From positions 1-6,634 of the forward strand of contig CALBTQ010000486.1 in NCBI GenBank assembly GCA_937967875.1: a stretch of 6,634 nucleotides of DNA, read 5' to 3'. Made by a program: the position numbers and the translations under genes. Shown in pieces: positions 1-5,879 of the stretch. The notes beneath the pieces were generated by a model that did not search any database, was not told the DNA's origin, and saw only the letters and a list, made by a program, of their open reading frames with translations. Position 1 is the first letter of the stretch. Each line of letters opens with the position of its first letter. The DNA comes from an uncultured Pseudomonadota bacterium (lineage in GTDB: Bacteria > Lernaellota > Lernaellaia > Lernaellales > Lernaellaceae).

Positions 1-45
1 GATCGTATTCGGTGACTGGAGTTCAGACGTGTGCTCTTCCGATCT
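1..45. other. Illumina P7-side adapter with index (not genomic)
   Basis: Bases 12-45 match the standard TruSeq read-2 adapter, which runs from GTGACTGGAGTTCAGACG to the terminal GCTCTTCCGATCT. Bases 1-3 (GAT) match the end of the P7 tail, so bases 4-11 (CGTATTCG) sit where an 8-base sample index would be. This is synthetic library sequence left on the contig, most simply by read-through of a short insert. Genomic sequence starts at 46. Nothing in 1-45 should be annotated biologically. Confidence 0.98.
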
Positions 46-849
46 GGTCAACGGCGAAATCTGGCCGAAATGCAGGTAGGGGCTCATCGATGACAGCGCG
101 TCGAGCGTGGGATCGTTGCGGTCCGTCGCGTAGCGGTCCAGCTTGCGTTCGATGAATTCGCGCAGCAGTCTTTGCGCTTTTGTCGCACCCCCGCGTAGAA
201 ACGGCGCGGGTGAAACGGAACGGTCGATCGCCATTGCGTTGAGTATCCGCTCGGGCGTGCCGGTCAGTTCCTCGCCCGGCAGTTCAAGCGAAGTTGCGTC
301 GTGTTTCAAGTCGATCGGCCGCAGCGGCAACAGATAGTCGTCCAGATGCCGGTAAATCTTCGGACGAATCGTGCGCGCGGCGTATTCGGCCTTGTCGCTG
401 ACCACGTGCAGCGGCACGACCACGTCGCTTTCCACTTGGATCAACGGGCAGACCAGCCGCCGCGCCGCCTCCGCCCGCCATTGCCGCTGCCGGCGCAGAT
501 ACCCCGCATCGACCACCGCCAGCGCGGCTTCGCATCCCAAGGCGACCGCGCCCTCTTCCGGCGCGATCGCCTGCAGCGTGAAGCGTGCGCCCATGGCCGT
601 CAGGCGCTCGTGCGTTTCGGTCAGCCCCTCGAGCAAAAACGCATAATGGCGCAGGTTGGCCCCCGGATAGCGGTCGGTGAGGCCGAAGAACACAACCAGC
701 GGCAGCGCCAATTCGTTCGCCCGGCGCATGGCGAAGACCAACGCATGGTTGTCGTCCACGCGCTGCGCCTGCTGCATCCAATACAGCACGTACCGCCCCT
801 TTTGTTCCGGGCGATCGTTCAGCGGCTGCACTCGCGTCGGTTGAATCAT
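46..849 (-). CDS. phr: Class II CPD (deoxyribodipyrimidine) photolyase, C-terminus cut off
   Basis: This frame is open from ATG at 849 to the insert end at 46, exactly 268 codons with no stop. Class II photolyases are usually about 440-480 residues, so roughly the last 180-200 are missing. The enzyme repairs UV-induced cyclobutane pyrimidine dimers using FADH- and light. Class II signatures are clear: RYVLYWMQQAQRVDDNHAL (19-37) followed by a Rossmann-like antenna domain with VVFFGLTDRYPGANLRHY (52-69), then GGATKAQRLLREFIERKLDRY (220-240, start of the FAD-binding helical domain), ATDRNDPTLDALSSMSPYLH (241-260) and FGQIS. The start lies 7 nt after the rudS-like stop. GGAG is only 1 nt from the ATG, which is too close for a normal site, so translation may be coupled to the upstream gene. 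The family call is very secure; the exact start is less so. Confidence 0.95.
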
Positions 850-856
850 GCTCCGC

Positions 857-1813
857 TCAATAATCGCGTCCCTTGCCCGAATCGGTGATCGCCGCCAACT
901 CCGGCGGATAGGGCGCGAAGAAGGTTTGCTGCGCCAGGTACGGCTCCTGGACGCGGGCGATCCAGGCGCGCAGCACCGCCGTGGGCGCGCTCAACGGCGT
1001 GCGGCCGGCGCGATACTGCTCGAGCAGATCGAGAAACAACGCTTTTTCCTTCGCCCGCAACTCCTTTTTAAAATACCCCAGCGCGTGCATCAGCACGTTG
1101 ATCACCTGGCTGGGCTTGGGTCCGTAGCGCAACGCCTGAATCAAATGCTGCTCGTAATCGGCCGCCACCGCATCAAATGGGAGTTTGTCGCGATTGCCCA
1201 GCAGGCGTCCGAGCGTCTTCTGTCCGCTCTGGTGGCAGGCCATGAGCATCAGCTTGTTGCGGGCGTGAAAATCCTGCAGCGCGGCGATGCGGCCGGTGTG
1301 GCGTGCGCGGCGAAAATCGGCCAGGGCGAAAATCTTGATCAGAAACCGCTCGCGCAACGCAAAGTTGGTCAGCCGCCCCTCGTCCTCCACCGCCAGCTTG
1401 CCGAATTTCTCCATGATGGCTCCGCCCAGAAAACCGGCCGTGCGCGCGACCGCCGCGCCGTCGTACATTTTCACCTCATACGGACCGCACGACGGCGAGC
1501 GTGTCTTGAGGATGAAGCCTTCGACGGCGGGCAGTCCGGCCAAAATTTCCCGCACGCGCTCGAGCATTGCGACGGTGAAATCGCCGTCGGTGTCCGGCTG
1601 CAACAGGCGCGGCTCGCCGTTTACGCGGACGATGCGCACCGGTTTGCGCGGCACGCCCAAGCCGATTTCCATCTCGGGACAGGCCGTGACGAAATCGACG
1701 TGCGGCGTCAGCGCGGCGACCGCCTCGCTGCGTACGGTTGCGCCGTTCCAGCGACAGGCAGCGAAGCCCAGACATTTGCTGCAAAAAAGAGTGGGCCTGG
1801 CATAGGATTGCAT
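857..1813 (-). CDS. rudS: TudS-DUF1722 fusion, RudS-type tRNA 4-thiouridine desulfidase
   Basis: This 318-residue protein has two domains. Residues 1 to about 145 are a TudS (DUF523) desulfidase: SKCLGFAACRWNG (12-24), TACPEMEIGLGVPR (43-56) and KTRSPSCGP (103-111). By family comparison C14, C45 and C109 should hold the [4Fe-4S] cluster, with E47 and the serines of SPSC near the active site; C11 and C20 are extra cysteines. Residues about 180-298 are DUF1722: DFHARNKLMLMACHQ (181-195), QVINVLMHALGYFKK (236-250), then the PYLAQQTFFAPYPPEL tail. Fusions of this build, named RudS, are reported to remove 4-thiouridine from tRNA, with DUF1722 helping tRNA binding. The ATG at 1813 has a good site (CGGGAGA, about 6 nt away) and leaves a short run before the first conserved motif. 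It sits between the acyltransferase and the photolyase, probably co-transcribed. Activity on free thiouracil is an alternative. Confidence 0.9.
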   Translation of the reverse strand: MQSYARPTLFCSKCLGFAACRWNGATVRSEAVAALTPHVDFVTACPEMEIGLGVPRKPVRIVRVNGEPRLLQPDTDGDFTVAMLERVREILAGLPAVEGFILKTRSPSCGPYEVKMYDGAAVARTAGFLGGAIMEKFGKLAVEDEGRLTNFALRERFLIKIFALADFRRARHTGRIAALQDFHARNKLMLMACHQSGQKTLGRLLGNRDKLPFDAVAADYEQHLIQALRYGPKPSQVINVLMHALGYFKKELRAKEKALFLDLLEQYRAGRTPLSAPTAVLRAWIARVQEPYLAQQTFFAPYPPELAAITDSGKGRDY

Positions 1814-1838
1814 CGTTTTCTCCCGTTTAGCCGGCGCG

Positions 1839-2846
1839 CTATTCGTTCTTGTTTTTCACCTGCTCGATCCAGCGGTCGACCCGGGCCCAATGATTGAACA
1901 GCCATTTGACCTGGTCGGATTCGTCATGCGGAATTTCCGCGTACGGCGCCCGCCACATGCGCACCCGGATCGTCCGCCCGATCAGCGCCCCGGCGAGGAA
2001 ATCCCGCACGCTCAACACGTGCTCGAAGCCGTAATGAGCGCAAAATACGACGTCGGCATTCTTGTTTTTATCCAGCATCAGCAACGAACGATCGAAGCGC
2101 GGCGGCAGCACGTTTTTGAGCGCCTCGATCTTTTCGCGGTAATGCAGGTCCTTGGTCGCGGCCAGCCGCGAAAGTACCAGCTCGCGCTTTTCCGGCCGGA
2201 AGGGCTCGCCTTCGGGGAAAAACACCACTGCGTTGCGCGCCCGCAGTCCGGTCATCATCTTGACGATCTCCACGCGCTCGGTGTCCACGACGATGCTCTC
2301 GCGTTTGACGAACACATGATCCAACCGGTTGGCCAGCACGTCCAGGCACGGATCCCATTGCAGATCGTCTTTGAGAATCTGCCGCAGGTGCAGATCGTGC
2401 GGCACGATGAACGCAGCCGCAGCGACCAGGTTGTCCAGCCAACTGATATGACGCACGAAGGCGATGAACGGGCCGTGCGAAATGCGGTCGCCCTCGACGA
2501 GAAACTGCAGGCGATACAACCGCCGCAGCGCCCCCAGCAACGAGCGCGTCCACCAGCGCAGCAGGCGATAATTAGCGATGCGATAGCGTTCGGCGTCGGC
2601 GCGCACCTTGTGGCACAGCCAGATGCCGCCGCAAGCGATCAGACCGGCCATTTCCATGGCGAGGAAATATTCGAAAAACAGCGCCAGGCGGGTCATTTTC
2701 CACCGACGGCGGAAAATCAAATCGAGCAACGCGACGGCCGTCACCAACACCGGAAACACTAGCGTCAACACGACGAACGCCCCTCCATACGCGATGAAGG
2801 AAATCATTCGCCGTCCCCAGGTGTCTTTCCAGCTCTGATCGGTCAT
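1839..2846 (-). CDS. PlsC-type lysophospholipid/glycerolipid acyltransferase, membrane-linked
   Basis: This 335-residue protein belongs to the LPLAT/PlsC acyltransferase superfamily, which moves acyl groups to lyso-lipids or other hydroxyls at the inner membrane face. The catalytic HX4D box is RHISWLD (H133-D138). A motif-II-like block is HVFVKRES (177-184), and the motif-III phosphate-binding loop is FFPEGEPFRPEK (209-220). Two hydrophobic stretches (about 17-43 and 58-77) make an N-terminal membrane anchor before the catalytic domain, so the protein is longer than the roughly 240 residues of a minimal PlsC. The acyl acceptor cannot be read from sequence. The ATG at 2846 has no visible ribosome binding site. 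M14 (ATG at 2807) is preceded by GGGGA at 6 nt and is a credible alternative start that keeps both hydrophobic segments. It is the first gene of the leftward set, 25 nt before the rudS-like start, and divergent from pgsB. Confidence 0.87.
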   Translation of the reverse strand: MTDQSWKDTWGRRMISFIAYGGAFVVLTLVFPVLVTAVALLDLIFRRRWKMTRLALFFEYFLAMEMAGLIACGGIWLCHKVRADAERYRIANYRLLRWWTRSLLGALRRLYRLQFLVEGDRISHGPFIAFVRHISWLDNLVAAAAFIVPHDLHLRQILKDDLQWDPCLDVLANRLDHVFVKRESIVVDTERVEIVKMMTGLRARNAVVFFPEGEPFRPEKRELVLSRLAATKDLHYREKIEALKNVLPPRFDRSLLMLDKNKNADVVFCAHYGFEHVLSVRDFLAGALIGRTIRVRMWRAPYAEIPHDESDQVKWLFNHWARVDRWIEQVKNKNE

Positions 2847-2875
2847 GACAAGTTACCGGTATTGTTGGTGTTTGA

Positions 2876-2905
2876 TCTATACCACGCCCTGGGGGGGCAA
2901 ACCAA
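2876..2905 (-). promoter_or_regulatory. Weak candidate promoter for the leftward operon
   Basis: On the minus strand TTGGTT (2905-2900) and TATAGA (2881-2876) are separated by 18 nt. The -10 box is close to consensus and the -35 box is poor. It would start transcription near 2869, giving a leader of roughly 23 nt before the acyltransferase ATG. An 8-bp palindrome, TACCGGTA (2854-2861), lies inside that leader. Sigma-70-like promoters are hard to call in an unknown phylum, so this is only a candidate. Confidence 0.25.
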
Positions 2906-2962
2906 GCCGGACCGAGGGCGAAAAAACGCCACGGGGGTTGGCGAACAAGACCGGGTGTCGTA

Positions 2963-2991
2963 TTTACAGTTACAAAGAAGAGGTATATAGG
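2963..2991 (+). promoter_or_regulatory. Candidate promoter for pgsBCW
   Basis: TTTACA (2963-2968) is a 5-of-6 match to a sigma-70 -35 box. It is followed after 17 nt by TATAGG (2986-2991), or after 15 nt by the better but closer TATATA (2984-2989). The stretch 2961-2990 is AT-rich against a GC-rich background. Transcription would start near 2998, about 30 nt before the pgsB start codon, leaving room for its ribosome binding site. Confidence 0.4.
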
Positions 2992-3007
2992 AGCACCTTA
3001 AGATTTT

Positions 3008-3016
3008 AGGGAGGAG
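3008..3016 (+). promoter_or_regulatory. Strong Shine-Dalgarno of pgsB
   Basis: AGGGAGGAG is a near-perfect anti-16S match, 11 nt before the ATG at 3028. The spacing is slightly long but workable. It supports that ATG as the pgsB start, since no closer ATG, GTG or TTG follows the site in frame. Confidence 0.7.
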
Positions 3017-3027
3017 CATCGTCTCGT

Positions 3028-4224
3028 ATGACATCATTCAGTCTGCTGGCGGTGATTACATCCGTACTTTTATTGCTGGCTATCGTGGAACGCATCATCC
3101 ACGTACGACGGTTGAATAAAATCCCCGTGCGCATTCATGTCAGCGGCACGCGCGGCAAGTCGAGCGTCACGAGGCTGTTGGCCGCCGCTTTGCGCCATGC
3201 GGGAAAAAAGACCGCCGCGAAAACGACCGGCACACTGGCCCGGATGATCCTGCCCGACGGCGGCGAAGTGCCGGTTTATCGTCCCGCCGGGGCGAACATC
3301 ATCGAGCAGAAACGCATCGTCAACACCGCCTATCACATGGGCTGCGAAGCGCTGATCGTCGAGTGCATGGCGCTGCAGCCGATCCTCCACTGGATCAGCG
3401 AGAGCAAGCTGGTGCAGGCGACGCACGGCGTGATCACCAACGCCCGCGCCGACCATCTGGACGTCATGGGCCCCGAGGAAATCGACGTGGCCAAGGCGCT
3501 GGCCGGCATGATCCCGGTCAAGGGCAAGCTGTTCACCGCCGAGCGCAAGAACCTGCAAGTGCTGGCCGCGGCCGCGCAGGACCGCAAGTCCTCACTGCAC
3601 GCCGTTTCTACGGAGGATGTCGCCGCCGTCACGCCCGCCGACCTGGCCGGCTTCAGCTACACCGAGCACGCGGAGAACGTCGCCCTGGCGCTCAAGGTGC
3701 TGCTGGACCTGGGCTTGACCCGCGAGCAGGCGATCGCCGGCATGTGGCAGGCCAAGCCCGATCCGGGCGCGCTGACCGAAAACGTGATCAATTTTTTCGG
3801 GCGGCGCATCATTTTCGTCAACGGCTTCGCCGCGAACGATCCGGAGTCGACCGAAAAAATCTGGAACATGGCCCACGAAAAATATGCCGACACCGACCGC
3901 ACCGTCGCCGTGTTCAACATGCGCGCCGACCGGCCCTCGCGCACCGTGCAGATGGCCAAGGACACGACCTTCTGGCACCAGGCCGAACGCGTCGTGCTGA
4001 TCGGCACCGGCGCCTATCTGTTCGCCCGCATGGCCGGCAAGACGAACTTCGACGCCAGCCGGTTCGTCTTCGCCGACCAGGTGGGCGTCGAGGAGATCTT
4101 CGAAAGCATTCTGGAAGCCTGCGGCCGCAATTCACTGGTCGTGGGCATGGGCAATATCGGCGGACCCGGCCTGCCGTTGGTTCGCTTCTTCCACAATCGT
4201 GCATTGCCTGAGGAGCAACTATGA
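3028..4224 (+). CDS. pgsB: PgsB/CapB, poly-gamma-glutamate synthase ATPase subunit
   Basis: PgsB is the Mur-ligase-like amide ligase that activates the growing poly-gamma-glutamate chain with ATP and adds glutamate at the cytoplasmic membrane face, working with PgsC. The 398-residue length matches the family (about 390-400). An N-terminal hydrophobic anchor spans about 4-20. The P-loop is HVSGTRGKSSVTRL (37-50). The Mur-ligase-like ITNARADHLDVMGPEE segment is at 136-151, and HAENVALAL at 214-222. NGFAANDPESTEKIW (265-279) closely resembles the well-conserved PgsB block, and VGMGNIGGPG (372-381) lies near the C-terminus. It is the first gene of the rightward operon, has a strong ribosome binding site, and its TGA overlaps the pgsC ATG by 4 nt. 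Folylpolyglutamate synthase and MurC-F were considered, but the membrane anchor, the NGFAANDPEST block and the adjacent pgsC settle the call. Confidence 0.97.
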   Translation: MTSFSLLAVITSVLLLLAIVERIIHVRRLNKIPVRIHVSGTRGKSSVTRLLAAALRHAGKKTAAKTTGTLARMILPDGGEVPVYRPAGANIIEQKRIVNTAYHMGCEALIVECMALQPILHWISESKLVQATHGVITNARADHLDVMGPEEIDVAKALAGMIPVKGKLFTAERKNLQVLAAAAQDRKSSLHAVSTEDVAAVTPADLAGFSYTEHAENVALALKVLLDLGLTREQAIAGMWQAKPDPGALTENVINFFGRRIIFVNGFAANDPESTEKIWNMAHEKYADTDRTVAVFNMRADRPSRTVQMAKDTTFWHQAERVVLIGTGAYLFARMAGKTNFDASRFVFADQVGVEEIFESILEACGRNSLVVGMGNIGGPGLPLVRFFHNRALPEEQL

Positions 4225-4667
4225 CCGAGTTGTTATCGCTATCGATCGGCATTGGTCTGGTGGCGGGGATGCTGTTCACCGAGTTGTTCGGCATCGCCTC
4301 CGGCGGCCTGATCGTGCCGGGATACTTCGCGCTGTACCTGACCCAGCCCTGGGACGCGGCCGCGACGATCGGCGTGGCGTTCGCCACCTTCGCCATCGTG
4401 CGCGCGCTGTCGTCCTTCCTGCTGGTCTACGGCCGGCGGCGGACCGCCTTCATGATTTTGATCGGCTACCTGCTGGGCATGCTGGTGCGCACCTGGGTCC
4501 GCCTGCCGATCGAGGAATTCACCGTCATCGGGTACATCATCCCCGGTCTGATCGCCATCTGGATGGAACGCCAGGGCGTGCTGCAAACGCTGGCCTCGCT
4601 GACCATCGTTTCCATCGTCGTACGCCTGGTGCTGGTTCTGTTCATCGGTACGGAGACCTTGCCATGA
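4221..4667 (+). CDS. pgsC: PgsC/CapC, poly-gamma-glutamate synthase membrane subunit
   Basis: This 148-residue, almost wholly hydrophobic protein matches PgsC/CapC in length (about 149) and in the conserved block ELFGIASGGLIVPGYFAL (20-37). Hydrophobic segments lie near 4-19, 46-70, 75-90, 101-115 and 120-142, with short charged loops such as YGRRR (70-74). PgsC is the integral membrane partner of PgsB in the polymerase and probably forms part of the route by which polymer leaves the cytoplasm; its exact role is not settled. The ATG overlaps the pgsB stop (ATGA), and AGGAG at 4211-4215 is 5 nt upstream. Its own TGA overlaps the pgsW ATG in the same way, so the three subunits are very likely translationally coupled. 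Confidence 0.96.
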   Translation: MTELLSLSIGIGLVAGMLFTELFGIASGGLIVPGYFALYLTQPWDAAATIGVAFATFAIVRALSSFLLVYGRRRTAFMILIGYLLGMLVRTWVRLPIEEFTVIGYIIPGLIAIWMERQGVLQTLASLTIVSIVVRLVLVLFIGTETLP

Positions 4668-5809
4668 AGCGGCTGTATTGGCGTCCGCAGCGGGTTTCCT
4701 TGAGCGTGTTGGTGCTCGTCGCGCTGCTGTCGGTCGGCGGTTTGTTTTTGGTCGAACACTTTAAAATTCAGGAGCGCCAACCGTTCTACAAAGAAAAGAT
4801 GCGGGCGGCCAACCTCGCCCTGCGTTGCTTCAATGCGGTAAAAACCGAACGGCTGCGACGCGGCATCCCCATCGATCAGGGCATCGATCCGACCAGCTCG
4901 GGACTGATCGGCGAGTTGCTCACGCCGGTGACCACCAACCCGGGACACCTGCCTTCCAAACAGACCTCGGTGAATCCGAACTTCGCCGCCGTCATCGTTT
5001 ATCTGTTGATCCGCGCCGGCGTCGAGTCCGGCGACACGGTCGCGGTCGGCATGTCCGGCTCGTTCCCGGCGGTCAACATCGCCACGCTGGCTGCGCTGGA
5101 AACGATGAAAGTCAAATCGATCATCATCACCAGCGTCGGTTCGTCGCAGTGGGGCGCAAACAATCCGGATTTCCTTTGGCCGGAAATGCACGAAACGCTC
5201 CTCGATCAGCATTTGATCACCGCCAAACCGATCGCCATTTCGCGCGGCGGTCTGGAAGACAAGGCGCTGGGTTTGTCGAAAAAAGGCCGCCGGCTTCTCG
5301 AGCGTTCCATCGAACGCAGCGGTCTGGAATACATCGAGGCCGAAACCTATGCCGACAGCGTAGAGCGACGCATGGAGTTGTACCGACAGTACGCCGGGGA
5401 AGAGGACATCCAAGCCTACATCAACGTCGGCGGCGGTACGGCTTCGGTCGGCGCGCGCCTGGGTCGACAGTTGTTCCGCGCCGGCTTGAACAAAACCGCG
5501 CCGGTGGGCGCGGACGACCTCAACTCGGTGATGGCCCGCTTCATCGTCGAGGACAAACCGGTCATCCATCTGATGCGCATGGACAAACTGGCGCAACGCT
5601 ACGGTCTGCCCATTCAGCCGCGCCTCATTCCGCGTGTCGGCGAAGGCAAGATCTTCGTCAAAGAAGAGCCCAACCGCATGCTGACCGTCAGCATTCTGTT
5701 CGCCATCGTCTTGTTGCTTTTGGCCTTCGGACGCCTGGACTGGGGTTATCGCATCGTCACCATGGGCCGGCGCGAACCGACCCGCTCGCGGCCGGAAAAA
5801 ATGGTCTGA
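4664..5809 (+). CDS. pgsW: PgsW-type poly-gamma-glutamate system protein
   Basis: This 381-residue protein resembles the conserved 'poly-gamma-glutamate system protein' family that accompanies pgsBC in many non-Bacillus genomes; its biochemical role is not established. One hydrophobic segment at about 12-30 follows a positively charged N-terminus, and a second at about 340-356 is followed by a basic tail. The roughly 310-residue middle domain is therefore predicted to be extracytoplasmic. Motif-like blocks in that domain are TTNPGHLPSKQTSVNPNFAA (90-109), GMSGSFPAVN (129-138), SSQWGANNPDFLWPEM (160-175) and INVGGGTASVG (253-263). The start is ATG 4664 within the ATGA overlap, with GGAGA at 4652-4656 spaced 7 nt. 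The same frame is open back to 4199, but that part lies over pgsC and encodes no family sequence. It occupies the place that pgsA/capA holds in Bacillus operons, with no sequence likeness that I can see. Confidence 0.88.
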   Translation: MKRLYWRPQRVSLSVLVLVALLSVGGLFLVEHFKIQERQPFYKEKMRAANLALRCFNAVKTERLRRGIPIDQGIDPTSSGLIGELLTPVTTNPGHLPSKQTSVNPNFAAVIVYLLIRAGVESGDTVAVGMSGSFPAVNIATLAALETMKVKSIIITSVGSSQWGANNPDFLWPEMHETLLDQHLITAKPIAISRGGLEDKALGLSKKGRRLLERSIERSGLEYIEAETYADSVERRMELYRQYAGEEDIQAYINVGGGTASVGARLGRQLFRAGLNKTAPVGADDLNSVMARFIVEDKPVIHLMRMDKLAQRYGLPIQPRLIPRVGEGKIFVKEEPNRMLTVSILFAIVLLLLAFGRLDWGYRIVTMGRREPTRSRPEKMV

Positions 5810-5833
5810 TCGAAAAACTCCGACGACAATCCG

Positions 5834-5865
5834 CAATCCCCTCTGGCTTCGCGCCGAGGGGATTG
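5834..5865 (+). terminator. Hairpin after pgsW, possible terminator
   Basis: CAATCCCCTC (5834-5843) pairs perfectly with GAGGGGATTG (5856-5865). After a bulged T, an inner GGC/GCC stem closes a 5-nt loop, giving 13 bp in total. It starts 24 nt after the pgsW stop and is well placed to end the pgs transcript. No U-tract follows on the plus strand (GTCATAATCG), so classical intrinsic termination is not assured; it may instead act as a 3' stabiliser or partial terminator. The flanks GACAAT (5825-5830) and ATTGTC (5862-5867) can form a competing stem. Confidence 0.6.
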
Positions 5866-5879
5866 TCATAATCGCCGCT

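Noticed and set aside
284..781. A 165-codon minus-strand frame, and plus-strand frames at 301-888 and 371-646
   Set aside because: They overlap the class II photolyase frame, which is open throughout 46-849 and has strong family motifs; these are shadows of it.
848..1897. A 349-codon plus-strand open frame over the RudS-like gene
   Set aside because: The opposite strand encodes intact TudS and DUF1722 motifs with a good ribosome binding site. The plus-strand product shows no recognisable domain.
1890..2762. A 290-codon plus-strand open frame over the acyltransferase
   Set aside because: It is complementary to a gene with HX4D and FPEG motifs, and its product is His/Gln-rich without domain character.
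2891..2940. Possible G-quadruplex
   Set aside because: Only three G-runs of three or more (G7, G3, G5) lie close together, with long loops. This is too weak to call.
4199..4663. N-terminal extension of pgsW giving a 536-residue protein
   Set aside because: The extension lies over pgsC in another frame, has no family sequence, and the ATG at 4664 has a good ribosome binding site and begins the expected membrane helix.
5834..5865. Possible mobile-element inverted repeat or attachment site
   Set aside because: It is a single short hairpin with no second copy in the window, no target duplication and no recombinase gene. A transcription end signal explains it better.
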